DNA from: Oceanicola sp. 502str15
GTDB taxonomy: Bacteria; Pseudomonadota; Alphaproteobacteria; Rhodobacterales; Rhodobacteraceae
Length of the DNA stretch: 64,000 bases
Assembly (NCBI RefSeq): GCF_024105635.1
Contig: NZ_WYDQ01000001.1
Location: 1,984,001 to 2,048,000, forward strand
Direction: 5' to 3'
The translations under genes and the position numbers were made by a program. This document shows, piece by piece, positions 42,258 through 50,724 of the stretch (its first letter is position 1; each line of letters starts with the position of its first letter). Under the pieces are notes generated by a model. That model saw nothing but the letters and a program-made list of their open reading frames with translations. It was not told the DNA's origin and did no database searches.

Positions 42258-43693
42258 GTGCGCTCATCCGGGCGCGCGAGGAGGCGGCCGATCAGGGCGC
42301 CGCGCATCCAGCCCAGCATGAGGCCGAAGACCATCATCAACGTCGCCGCAACGCCTGCGGCCAGCGCCAGCTTGCGGTTGGGGGAGGAGGGGTTCTCGGG
42401 AAGCGAGGGATTTTCGAGCACCTGCACCAGCGGGTAGGAGGCATAGACGTCGGACTTGGTCGACTGCGTCCGGGCGATGGCGCTGGCAAAGACGGCCTCG
42501 GCCACGGTGAAGTCGCGTTGCAGGTCCTGCAGGCGGGCTGCGGGGGCGGCGAGGCGCTTTTGGGCGGAGAGCTCCGCGTCGAGCCGGGCCGACAGGGTTT
42601 CCAACTGACGTGCCGCGCCCGAGCGCTCTGCCTCCATCCGCACCAGCTGCGCCAGAAGCTCGGCGCGGGCGCCATCGGGGGCGAGATCGAGCGCGGCGAG
42701 CGCGGTGGGCTCAAGCCCCGTCACCGCAGCGGCGCGGGCCAGGGTGGCGGCCTGCGCCGAGGCCTGCGCCCCGCGCGCCACCTGCACCTTGGGGTGCCCC
42801 TCGCCATAGGCGGAGCGGGCCTCCGCCAGCGTGGCGGCGTGGCTGGCGGCCTCTTCGGTGAGGGCGGAGAACTCGGCGTCGGCATAGAGCTTCAGCGTTG
42901 CGGCGGCGGCCGTGGCGGGCAGGCCCAGCGTGGCTTCGAGCGCGGCGACGCTCTGGCTCTTCTCGCTCAGGGTCGCCTCGAGGTCGCGCACGCGGCTCTG
43001 CAACTGGCGGGTCTCTTCAACCATCGCATCATACTGGTCGGGCGAGACAAGGCCGGTCTCTCCCTGGAGAGCGGCGATGTCGGCCCGGGTGGCGGCCACG
43101 GAGCTGCGATACTCGGAAATCGCGGCCAGCCCGCTGTCTTCGCGGGTGGCCATCTCGTCGGCCCGCAGCGCGTCGATCTCGGCGAAGAAGGCCGCGATCA
43201 GCGCATCGCCGCGTGCCTGAGCCGTCTCCGGGCTGCCGCCGGCCATCTCCACATGGATCAGGCTGGTCTGGTCGACGAGGTTGATCCGCGGCGCGCCGAA
43301 CTCGCGGCGGGTCATCCCCATCGCGCCCGCGGCGGCATCCACGATCCGGTCGGCCCCGATAAGGCGCTTGTAGGTCTCGGTCGGGCTCACCGCGTTGCTG
43401 GCGAAGGCGGAGTTGGCATAGGAGGAGGCCTGCCCGATGCCGTTCAGGTTCATCGAGGCCGAGGCCCCGGAGCCGGGCAGGATCAGCGAGGCCGTAGATT
43501 TGAAGGTGAGCGGCGCGGTGCGCAGGTAGCCCGTGATCGGCGCCCAAATCGCCGCCCCGCCCATGAGCGCAAAGGCAAGGTAGCGGGGGAAGCGGCCCAG
43601 ATCGCCAATGCGGCCGCCCAGCAGGATGCGCTTGCCGGTCAGGCGGCGTTTGCGGGCAAGTTTGGCGGTGTGAAACGTATCTTGCAGGGTCAT
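42254..43693 (-). CDS. Wzz/GumC-type chain-length protein without kinase domain
   Basis: A 479-residue inner-membrane polysaccharide co-polymerase. The N-terminal helix is near residues 38-58 (YLAFALMGGAAIWAPITGYL). A long periplasmic coiled-coil region follows (LQSRVRDLEATLSEKSQSVAALEATLG and others). The proximal Pro-rich motif lies before the second helix (LPENPSSPNRKLALAAGVAATLMM). It ends about 20 residues later, so there is no attached BY-kinase and no Walker motif. No separate tyrosine kinase gene is in the window. It is first in a two-gene unit preceded by a CTATCC inverted repeat. Confidence 0.9.
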   Translation of the reverse strand: MTLQDTFHTAKLARKRRLTGKRILLGGRIGDLGRFPRYLAFALMGGAAIWAPITGYLRTAPLTFKSTASLILPGSGASASMNLNGIGQASSYANSAFASNAVSPTETYKRLIGADRIVDAAAGAMGMTRREFGAPRINLVDQTSLIHVEMAGGSPETAQARGDALIAAFFAEIDALRADEMATREDSGLAAISEYRSSVAATRADIAALQGETGLVSPDQYDAMVEETRQLQSRVRDLEATLSEKSQSVAALEATLGLPATAAAATLKLYADAEFSALTEEAASHAATLAEARSAYGEGHPKVQVARGAQASAQAATLARAAAVTGLEPTALAALDLAPDGARAELLAQLVRMEAERSGAARQLETLSARLDAELSAQKRLAAPAARLQDLQRDFTVAEAVFASAIARTQSTKSDVYASYPLVQVLENPSLPENPSSPNRKLALAAGVAATLMMVFGLMLGWMRGALIGRLLARPDERT

Positions 43694-43786
43694 CGGGCAT
43701 CTCCTTCTTGGCGGACCATAGAGGGAGAGGCCCTGCCCCGCCTCCGCGCGGGCGGGGAGGTGCGGGGGGCATCGGGGGCGATTGGG

Positions 43787-43802
43787 CTATCCGTAGGGAT
43801 AG
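43787..43802. promoter_or_regulatory. EPS inverted repeat, site 1 (wzz-wzy unit)
   Basis: CTATCC-GTAG-GGATAG, perfect arms with 4-nt spacing, centred about 101 nt upstream of the chain-length gene. No good -35 is visible near the likely -10, so the site fits an activator. Copies occur at 45055, 47519 and 52010. Confidence 0.65.
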
Positions 43803-43851
43803 GAGGGGCTATGTGCCGGCCGTCCGTGCAGGCGCGCCGCGGGATGACGGC

Positions 43852-44271
43852 TCAACCGGGGAGCCCGTCGATCTTTTCGAGCGCGGCAAGATCGTCGTCC
43901 CAATCCGCACGACTGGAGAAGCAGATGCGTGCGCTGGGCTTCATTCCGATCGGACCGTCGAGTGACCCGGCCGGCACGACGACCACATCATCCTCCGCCT
44001 GTTCGAATGGCAGCGCGGAACCGCATTTCGTGCAGAAGCACTTCGCGTGGCGCGACCCGGAAAGCCGGAAATGCCTGATATGTTCCTCGCCCGACGGCCA
44101 GTTGAGGCGGGCCGACGCGAAAAACAGGTTTGCCGCATGGGCCGACCCGGTATCCTTGCGGCAGCGCGAGCAATGGCACAGGAAGAAACCCTGGAGATCG
44201 CCTGATATGTCGAAGGTCACTGTGCCACACAGGCACTGACCGGACGCCGGATCGCTAGTCGAAATGCTCAT
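43852..44271 (-). CDS. GFA-family (CENP-V fold) zinc protein
   Basis: A 139-residue protein of the glutathione-dependent formaldehyde-activating/CENP-V superfamily. The zinc ligands are visible as CLCGTV, CHCSRCRKDTGS and CFCTKCGS. Most family members have no proven reaction. The start at 44271 puts the first Cys motif at residue 13; the longer frame adds a Trp/Arg-rich leader without a ribosome binding site. It shares strand with the response regulator upstream (75 nt) and has no evident role in polysaccharide synthesis. Confidence 0.86.
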   Translation of the reverse strand: MSISTSDPASGQCLCGTVTFDISGDLQGFFLCHCSRCRKDTGSAHAANLFFASARLNWPSGEEHIRHFRLSGSRHAKCFCTKCGSALPFEQAEDDVVVVPAGSLDGPIGMKPSARICFSSRADWDDDLAALEKIDGLPG

Positions 44272-44346
44272 CGGAACCCACCCATCACGCCGCCCGCCAA
44301 ACATGGAGTAGCGGGCGATGCGGCCGCGCCACGCCCACACCCATTC

Positions 44347-44964
44347 TCAAAACAACCCGGCTTCCCGCGCCATAAGTGCCGCCTGGGTGCGGTTCGACGC
44401 GCCCACCTTCCGGTAGAGGGTCTTCATGTGCAGCTTGATCGTCGGCTCGGTGATGTCGAGGTCGCGGGCGATTTCCTTGTTGGATTTGCCCTCGGTCAGC
44501 CCCTTGAGCACCTGCAACTCGCGGGGCGTCAGCTTTTCGGCCATCGGGTGCGTCGGGGTCTCCTCGGCGGCGGTCATGAAGTCGATGGGGGCGTATTGCT
44601 CGCCCATCGCCATGAACTTCACCGCGTTGATCATCGACTTGGCGGGCAGGGTCTTGGGCACGAAGCCTGCCGCGCCGGCCTCCAGCGCCTTTTCGGCGAT
44701 CTCCTTGGTGGCCTCGCCCGAGAGCAGCGCCACCCGCTGGCCCGCGCCCAGCGCCATCGTTGCCTTCAGCCCGTCGAGGCCGTTCATGCCGGGCATGTTG
44801 AGGTCGAGCAGCACGAGGTCGAAGGGCTCGTCGGCGGCTTCGATCAGCTTGTGTGCGGCGGGCAGGTCGGGGGCGGTCTCGGTTTCGATGTCGCCCTGGC
44901 TCTGCAGGAACATCACCAGCGTGTCCCGCAGTAGGTCGTGGTCATCGGCAATCAGAACGCGCAT
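44347..44964 (-). CDS. LuxR/NarL-type response regulator of the EPS locus
   Basis: A 205-residue response regulator. The receiver domain has DD at residues 7-8, the phosphoacceptor Asp54 (VLLDLNMPG), a conserved Ser82 and Lys104 (FVPKT). The LuxR-type helix-turn-helix spans about 140-205: LTPRELQVLKGLTEGKSNKEI, then TIKLHMKTLYRKVG. It is divergent from the fused glycosyltransferase, and a CTATCC inverted repeat lies between them. The same repeat is found at three more EPS promoters, making this protein the best candidate for their regulator. I take the ATG at 44964 with GGGAG upstream; the much longer frame is a shadow of the opposite gene. Confidence 0.93.
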   Translation of the reverse strand: MRVLIADDHDLLRDTLVMFLQSQGDIETETAPDLPAAHKLIEAADEPFDLVLLDLNMPGMNGLDGLKATMALGAGQRVALLSGEATKEIAEKALEAGAAGFVPKTLPAKSMINAVKFMAMGEQYAPIDFMTAAEETPTHPMAEKLTPRELQVLKGLTEGKSNKEIARDLDITEPTIKLHMKTLYRKVGASNRTQAALMAREAGLF

Positions 44965-45054
44965 CGGAGGCTCCCGGGTTTCCGCACTGGTAGAACGCTT
45001 CATCCAATACCTAACCCATCGGCGGACGGAAAGGGGCGGAACATTCGGAGCGTC

Positions 45055-45073
45055 CCTATCCCCTTCGGATAGG
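45055..45073. promoter_or_regulatory. EPS inverted repeat, site 2 (regulator/fusion divergent region)
   Basis: CCTATCC-CCTTC-GGATAGG, perfect 7-bp arms with a 5-nt spacer, centred 100 nt from the response-regulator start and 135 nt from the fused glycosyltransferase start. TAATAG follows at 45089 as a possible -10 for the rightward unit. Confidence 0.68.
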
Positions 45074-45198
45074 CCGTCGCGCCACTGGTAATAGTTTCTT
45101 AACCAAAGCGCCGCGCGCCTCTCCTCCCGCTCCGTTGAGGCGGGCCGGGGGCGGCGGGCATGAAGAGGGCAAGTTCCTGAACCAGAAGGATTTGCCCG

Positions 45199-46578
45199 AT
45201 GAAAGCCGCCACGTTCGACACGCCCCACACCGCCGTCACCCCGGCCCTGCCCACCGCCACGCTGCCCGCGCTCGGCCTCGACCTTGTTGATGCCACCCCC
45301 GCGCAGACCATCGACGCCCTGCTCGCCCCGGGCCGCCGCCGCGCCTTCTTCATGAATGCGCATTGCTGCAACATCCGCCGCCGCAACCGGGCCTACCGCG
45401 AGGCCGTTGCCGGGGCCGACATGGTGCTGCCCGACGGCATTGGCGTGGAGCTGGCTGGCAAGATGACCGGCCACGCCCTCACCGCCAACCTCAACGGAAC
45501 CGATCTCGTGCCCGAGCTGCTGGAAGAAGCGGCGGCTGAGGGCAAGTCCGTCTACCTCTTCGGCGGCACGCCCGGCACGGCAGAGGCCGCCGCCGCCGCG
45601 CTCAAGGCCCGCATTCCCGCGCTTGTCATCGCCGGCACCCGCGATGGTTTCGCCGGCGCGGCGGATGCCGATGCCGTGGTCGACGCCATCAACGACAGCG
45701 GCGCCGACATCGTGCTGGTCGCTCTCGGCGTGCCGATGCAGGAGCTCTGGCTGCACCGCCATGCCTGGCGGCTCGACGCGCCGCTCGCGCTGGCCGTCGG
45801 CGCGCTCTTCGACTTTCTCGCCGGCAACGTGACCCGCGCGCCCGCCATGGTCCGCAAGGCCAAGGCCGAATGGGTCTGGCGGCTGGCGCAGGAGCCGCGC
45901 CGCCTTGCCAAGCGCTACCTCGCAGGCAATGCCAGCTTCCTCGCCCATGCCGCGCTGAAGGCCTGGGGCCCCGAGAGCTTCGCCGCACTCCAGCGCCGCA
46001 CACTCGACGTGACCCTTTCGCTCGCGGCCCTCGTGCTGCTCTCTCCCCTGCTGCTGCTCACCGCGCTCGCCATCAAGGCCGACAGCCGCGGCCCGGTGTT
46101 CTTCAGGCAAACCCGCGTGGGCCGCGATGGCCGCGTGTTCACCATGTTCAAGTTCCGCTCGATGAGCGTCGACGCTGAGGCCCGCCGCGCCGCGCTGCTC
46201 GCCACTTCCGACCGCGACGGCGTGTGCTTCAAGTCCAAGGCCGATCCGCGCGTGACCCGCGTGGGCCGCTTCATCCGCCGCTTCTCCATCGACGAGCTGC
46301 CGCAGATCCTGAACGTGCTGAAGGGCGAGATGGCCATCGTCGGGCCGCGCCCGGCGCTGCCCTCCGAAGTGGCGGCCTATCCGGCCCGCGCGCTCGGCCG
46401 CCTTGCGGTGAAGCCCGGCCTTACCGGCGTGTGGCAGGTCTCCGGCCGCGCCTCCATCGGCTTCGACAAGATGGTCGAGATGGACCTTTCCTACGCCGCC
46501 TCGCGCACCCTGCTGCTCGACCTCACCCTCATCGCCCGCACCTTCGGCGCCGTGCTCGGCGGCCGGGGCGCTTACTGA
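45199..46578 (+). CDS. Fused TagA/WecG-type glycosyltransferase and polyprenyl phosphoglycosyltransferase
   Basis: A 459-residue two-domain protein. Residues about 20-250 form the TagA/WecG domain (MNAHCCNIRRRN, VLPDGIGV with its catalytic Asp, NLNGTDL, YLFGGTPGTAE), which adds the second sugar to a lipid-linked first sugar. Residues about 262-459 form a monotopic phosphoglycosyltransferase: re-entrant helix LAALVLLSPLLLLTALAIK, KFRSMSVDAE, the Asp-Glu pair in SIDELPQ and VKPGLTGVWQVSGR. One chain would thus start the repeat unit and extend it. Domain order is reversed relative to reaction order. galU follows 45 nt later. Confidence 0.93.
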   Translation: MKAATFDTPHTAVTPALPTATLPALGLDLVDATPAQTIDALLAPGRRRAFFMNAHCCNIRRRNRAYREAVAGADMVLPDGIGVELAGKMTGHALTANLNGTDLVPELLEEAAAEGKSVYLFGGTPGTAEAAAAALKARIPALVIAGTRDGFAGAADADAVVDAINDSGADIVLVALGVPMQELWLHRHAWRLDAPLALAVGALFDFLAGNVTRAPAMVRKAKAEWVWRLAQEPRRLAKRYLAGNASFLAHAALKAWGPESFAALQRRTLDVTLSLAALVLLSPLLLLTALAIKADSRGPVFFRQTRVGRDGRVFTMFKFRSMSVDAEARRAALLATSDRDGVCFKSKADPRVTRVGRFIRRFSIDELPQILNVLKGEMAIVGPRPALPSEVAAYPARALGRLAVKPGLTGVWQVSGRASIGFDKMVEMDLSYAASRTLLLDLTLIARTFGAVLGGRGAY

Positions 46579-46623
46579 CCCCCCTCCCCTCACCTCACCT
46601 GCTCACCGAAAGGACCACCTGCC

Positions 46624-47511
46624 ATGACCCACGTTCGCAAAGCCGTCTTCCCCGTCGCCGGAATGGGCACCCGCTTTCTGCCCGCCACCAAGTCGATCCC
46701 GAAGGAGATGCTGCCGCTCGTTGACCGACCGCTGATCCAATACGCCATCGATGAGGCCCGCGAGGCCGGGATCGAGGAGTTCATCTTCGTCACCGCCGCC
46801 GGCAAGGGCGCGCTGGAAGACTACTTCGACACCGCCGCCGCGCTGGAGCACCGCCTGGAAGCCGCCGGCAAGGCCGATGCGCTGGCCGCGCTGGAGCGCA
46901 CCCGGATGCCCGAAGGCGCCCTAAGCTTCCTGCGCCAGCCCAACCCGCGCGGCCTCGGCCACGCCGTCCGGCTGGCCCGCAAGCTGGTGGGCGACGCACC
47001 CTTCGCCGTGCTTCTGCCCGATGACGTGATCCGCGCCCGCCGTGGAGCGCTGGCGCAGATGGTCGAGGCCCACGCCCGCACCGGCGGGCACATGGTTGCC
47101 ACCATGGACGTGCCGCGCAGCAAGGTCTCCGCCTATGGCGTGCTCGACGTGGCCGAGCGGCAAGGCCGGGTCGCCGTGGCCCGCGGCATGGTCGAGAAGC
47201 CGCGCGCCGATGTCGCCCCCTCCACCAGCGCGGTGATCGGGCGCTACATCCTCGAGCCCTCGATCTTCGACAAGCTCGAAACCCTCGGGCCCGGCGCTGG
47301 CGGCGAGTTGCAGCTGACTGATGCCATCAACGCCGACCTTCCCCGTGCCGGTGTCTGCGGCTACGCCTTCGAGGGCGAGCGGTTCGACTGCGGCTCGGTG
47401 CAGGGGTTCGTGCAGGCCACCGCCGCCTTCGCGCTCGAGCGCGCCGAACTGGCAGGCGAGCTGCGCGGCTTCCTTGCCGAGCGCAGCGCCACCCTGCGCC
47501 AGGTCGCCTGA
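46624..47511 (+). CDS. galU: UTP-glucose-1-phosphate uridylyltransferase GalU
   Basis: A 295-residue nucleotidyltransferase that makes UDP-glucose for polysaccharide synthesis. The signature GMGTRFLPATKSIPKEMLP is present, together with FAVLLPDDVI and VEKPRAD. GGELQLTDAI is the expected late block. The length matches bacterial GalU. GAAAGGACC precedes the ATG. It is the second gene of the unit driven from the region of EPS site 2 and ends 8 nt before EPS site 3. Confidence 0.95.
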   Translation: MTHVRKAVFPVAGMGTRFLPATKSIPKEMLPLVDRPLIQYAIDEAREAGIEEFIFVTAAGKGALEDYFDTAAALEHRLEAAGKADALAALERTRMPEGALSFLRQPNPRGLGHAVRLARKLVGDAPFAVLLPDDVIRARRGALAQMVEAHARTGGHMVATMDVPRSKVSAYGVLDVAERQGRVAVARGMVEKPRADVAPSTSAVIGRYILEPSIFDKLETLGPGAGGELQLTDAINADLPRAGVCGYAFEGERFDCGSVQGFVQATAAFALERAELAGELRGFLAERSATLRQVA

Positions 47512-47518
47512 GCCACGA

Positions 47519-47544
47519 CTATCCGAAAGGATAGGTCCCTATCC
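47519..47544. promoter_or_regulatory. EPS inverted repeat, site 3 (sensor unit)
   Basis: CTATCC-GAAA-GGATAG at 47519-47534, perfect arms, followed by a third half-site CTATCC (47539-47544). Centred about 86 nt before the secreted oxidoreductase-fold gene. A weak -10 (CATAGA, about 47579) follows without a clear -35. Confidence 0.65.
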
Positions 47545-47612
47545 GCCTGACCCTTTGGGACGGGCGGGCCATCCGTGGCATAGACTGCCGCAGGAAACCA
47601 AGGAGCACCCCA

Positions 47613-48119
47613 ATGTTGCGCACAATCATCCAGTCGCTCTCCCTCGCCGCGCTCACCGCCCTGCCGCTTGCCGCGCAGGAGCTGGCCGCCCCGGAAGGCG
47701 AAGTGATCCTCACCGTCTCGGGCGAGATCGCCACCACCAACGCCGAGGGCACCGCGCAATTCGACCTTGCCATGCTCGAGGCACTCGGCACCGAAACCGT
47801 CGAGACCACCACCATCTGGACCGAGGGCACCAACACCTTCGAGGGCGTCTCGCTGAAGGCGCTGGCAGAGGCGGTGGGCATGGAGGGTGCCACGCTGCGC
47901 GCCACGGCGATCAACGACTATGCCGTCGAGATCCCGCTGACCGACGCCGTCGAGGGCGGCCCGATCGTGGCCTATCGGATGAACGGCACCGAGATGTCGG
48001 TGCGCGACAAGGGCCCGCTCTGGATCATCTACCCCTATGATGCCAGCGCCGAGTATCGCACCGAGGTGATCTATTCCCGCAGCATCTGGCAACTCGACCG
48101 CATCGTCGTGACCGACTAA
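47613..48119 (+). CDS. Secreted molybdopterin-oxidoreductase-fold protein
   Basis: A 168-residue exported protein; the signal peptide ends about LPLAA-QE (residue 22). The mature part resembles the molybdopterin-binding domain of sulfite-oxidase-like enzymes (FEGVSLKALAEAVG, KGPLWIIYPYD) but is too short for a full enzyme and has no evident Cys ligand for molybdenum. It probably binds a small ligand or protein in the periplasm. It precedes the hybrid kinase by 51 nt under EPS site 3, so it may modulate that kinase's periplasmic sensor. That is inference from position. Confidence 0.8.
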   Translation: MLRTIIQSLSLAALTALPLAAQELAAPEGEVILTVSGEIATTNAEGTAQFDLAMLEALGTETVETTTIWTEGTNTFEGVSLKALAEAVGMEGATLRATAINDYAVEIPLTDAVEGGPIVAYRMNGTEMSVRDKGPLWIIYPYDASAEYRTEVIYSRSIWQLDRIVVTD

Positions 48120-48170
48120 GGCTGAACCGGTCCGCGCGCCACCAGCGCGGGCCACACCCAGGAGCCCTGC

Positions 48171-50717
48171 ATGGCCAGAAGCAGCCGCCGCCCCTCAAGC
48201 ATGCGCTACACCGCCTCCGCCCTCGCGGGGGCGTTCTGCCTTGCGGCGCTGGTCTATCTCTCGATCAATGTGGCCCGCGATCTTCGGCTGCTGAATTCGG
48301 CCAGTTCCGACAACGTGCAATGGACCCTGTCGCAGTCGGAGGTGGAGTTTCTCGAGTTTCAGATCCACCTCGCCGCGCTGCCGGGGGATGGCGGCGACGA
48401 GTTGCGCGCGCTGCGCCGGGAATATGACATCTTCTACAGCCGGATCACCACGCTGGAGCAGAGCTCGATCTACAGCGAGCTGCGTGCCGAGCCGGAGTTC
48501 TCGCGCAACTTGCGGATCGTGAAGACTTTCCTCGACCGCACCGTCCCGCTCATCGACGCGCCGGACGCGGAGCTTGCAGCCTCCGTGCCCGAGCTTCAGG
48601 CCCGTGCGGAAGAGGTGCGACCCAACGTGCGTGCGCTGGCGAATTCGGGCCTCAACTACTTTGCCGTGGATTCCGACCGGCGGCGCGACAACGTGGCCGT
48701 CACCCTGACCCAGCTCGCCGTAGGCGTGACCGTGCTGGTGCTGGCCCTGCTCGCCTTCGCCGCTTACCTGAATTTCCTCAACCGCCAGAACGTGCGCCGC
48801 CGCCGGGAGGTGCTCGAAAGCGCGCGGCGGATGAATGTCGTGACCTCCACCGCGCTCGACGGGGTGATCGTGATCGACAAGGCCGGCACCGTGCTCGATT
48901 TCAACGCCGCCGCCACGCAGATCTTCGGCTACTCCGCGGAAGAGGCGTTGGGGGCCAACCTCGGCGCGTTGATCGTGCCCGAGGAGTACCGCGCCGCCCA
49001 TGATGCCGGGATGCAGCGGATGCGCGATGGCGGCGAGCAGCGCGTGGTCGGCAAGGGCCGGGTCAAGCTGGCGGCGCGGCGCAAGTCGGGCGAGGTCTTT
49101 CCCGTCGAGTTCGCCATCCAGTCCGCCGAAACCGACGACGGCACCATCTTCATCTCCTTCCTGCGCGACATCTCGCACCGGGTTCAGGCTGAACAGGAGC
49201 TGGTCGAAACCCGCGACCGCGCGCTGGCCGGCGAGAAGGCCAAGACCGATTTCCTCGCCACCATGAGCCACGAGATCCGCACGCCACTGAACGGCCTCCT
49301 GGGGAATCTGGAGTTGATGCAGGACACCCGCCTCAGCGCCCGCCAGGCCCGCTACGTCAAGAATATGGACACCTCGGGCAAACTGCTGATGAGCCACATC
49401 TCCGATGTGCTCGACATCACCAAATACGACGCCGGCAAGCTTCAGCTCCGCCCGGTGGCGATGAACCTCTCCACCCTGCTTCAGGATATCGTCGACAACC
49501 AGAGCGGCGCCGCGCTGGCGCAGGATACCACGCTGGAATGGGGCTGGTCGGGCCCGCAGCTCGACTGGATCAGGGCCGACCGCGACAGGCTTCAGCACGT
49601 GCTGATGAACATCATCGGCAACGCGGTGAAGTTCACCCGCGGCGGTCGCGTGACGGTGGAGGCCGAGCAGCTGGGCGGCGCGAACAATCCCGAAGTGCAG
49701 ATCACCGTCAGCGACACCGGCATCGGCATGGAGGCGGGCCTGCAGGCCCACATCTTCGACGACTTCATGACCGGCGACAGCTCCTATGACCGCGAGGTCG
49801 GCGGCACCGGCCTTGGCCTCGGCATTGCGCAGCGCTTCGTGAAGGCGCTCGGCGGCTCGATCGAGGTCGAGAGCGAGGCGGGCGTGGGCAGCAGCTTCAT
49901 GGTGCGCCTGCCCGTCGAGCCGATTGCCGCGCCGGGGCCGGAGGTGGCCGCGCGCAAACCGCGCAGCAAGGCGATGGCCAGCAAGGTGCTTCTGGTCGAG
50001 GACAACGAGATCAACCGCGTGGTCGCCCGCGAGATGCTCGAGGCCGCCGGCCACACCGTGACCCTCGCCCACAACGGGCGCGAGGCGGTGGAAAAGGCCG
50101 GGACCGCGCCCTTCGACCTGATCCTGATGGACATCTCCATGCCGGTGATGGACGGGCGCGAGGCCACCCGCGCCATTCGCGCCGGCCATGGCCCCTGCGC
50201 CCGCGTGCCCATCATCGCCCTCACCGCCAACGCGGTCGCCGAGGAGCAGGAGGCGTTTCTTTCCGACGGGATGGACGACATCGTGACAAAGCCGCTCTCC
50301 CGCGCCGCGCTCGACCGGGTGCTGGCCGATCACAGCGGAGCCGACAGGCCGGAGCGCGCGGCGGAAAACCCCGCCGTGGCAGTCAGCTACCTCGACGAGC
50401 TGCGCGACACGCTCGGGGTGGAGGCAATGGGAGGATTGCTGGACCGTTTCGGCAGCGAGGTCGACGCCCATCTCGCCTTCCTCGAAACCTCGGCCGACGA
50501 CGACCTTGCCGACACCGCCGCGCGCACCCACAAGATTGCCGGAAGCGCGGCCACCCTCGGCGCGGTCGCCCTGCGCGCCGCGCTTGTGGGCATCGAGGAT
50601 GCAGCCAAGGCGGGCGACACGAAAGGCATGTGCAAGGGCATCGACGCGCTGCCGGAAGTCTGGGCGCAGACCCGCGCCGCCCTGGTGGCGGAACGCCGCA
50701 AGGCCCCCCGCCCCTGA
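48171..50717 (+). CDS. Hybrid sensor histidine kinase with REC and HPt domains
   Basis: An 848-residue inner-membrane kinase. Helix 1 (about 14-34) and helix 2 (about 179-201) frame a 145-residue periplasmic sensor region. A PAS domain spans about 222-340 (LDGVIVIDKAGTVLDFNAAA). HisKA has His367 in SHEIRTP. HATPase spans about 475-582 (NIIGNAVKF, DTGIGM, GGTGLGLGI). The receiver has Asp654, and the HPt domain has His787 in THKIAGSAATLG. It can run an internal phosphorelay and pass phosphate to a separate response regulator, most simply the LuxR-type one at 44347. It converges on wza with 7 nt between stops. Confidence 0.95.
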   Translation: MARSSRRPSSMRYTASALAGAFCLAALVYLSINVARDLRLLNSASSDNVQWTLSQSEVEFLEFQIHLAALPGDGGDELRALRREYDIFYSRITTLEQSSIYSELRAEPEFSRNLRIVKTFLDRTVPLIDAPDAELAASVPELQARAEEVRPNVRALANSGLNYFAVDSDRRRDNVAVTLTQLAVGVTVLVLALLAFAAYLNFLNRQNVRRRREVLESARRMNVVTSTALDGVIVIDKAGTVLDFNAAATQIFGYSAEEALGANLGALIVPEEYRAAHDAGMQRMRDGGEQRVVGKGRVKLAARRKSGEVFPVEFAIQSAETDDGTIFISFLRDISHRVQAEQELVETRDRALAGEKAKTDFLATMSHEIRTPLNGLLGNLELMQDTRLSARQARYVKNMDTSGKLLMSHISDVLDITKYDAGKLQLRPVAMNLSTLLQDIVDNQSGAALAQDTTLEWGWSGPQLDWIRADRDRLQHVLMNIIGNAVKFTRGGRVTVEAEQLGGANNPEVQITVSDTGIGMEAGLQAHIFDDFMTGDSSYDREVGGTGLGLGIAQRFVKALGGSIEVESEAGVGSSFMVRLPVEPIAAPGPEVAARKPRSKAMASKVLLVEDNEINRVVAREMLEAAGHTVTLAHNGREAVEKAGTAPFDLILMDISMPVMDGREATRAIRAGHGPCARVPIIALTANAVAEEQEAFLSDGMDDIVTKPLSRAALDRVLADHSGADRPERAAENPAVAVSYLDELRDTLGVEAMGGLLDRFGSEVDAHLAFLETSADDDLADTAARTHKIAGSAATLGAVALRAALVGIEDAAKAGDTKGMCKGIDALPEVWAQTRAALVAERRKAPRP

Positions 50718-50724
50718 TGGCCTC

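Noticed and set aside
44965..46593. N-terminal extension of the response regulator to 748 residues
   Set aside because: The added part is antisense to the fused glycosyltransferase; the receiver domain begins exactly at MRVLIADDH.
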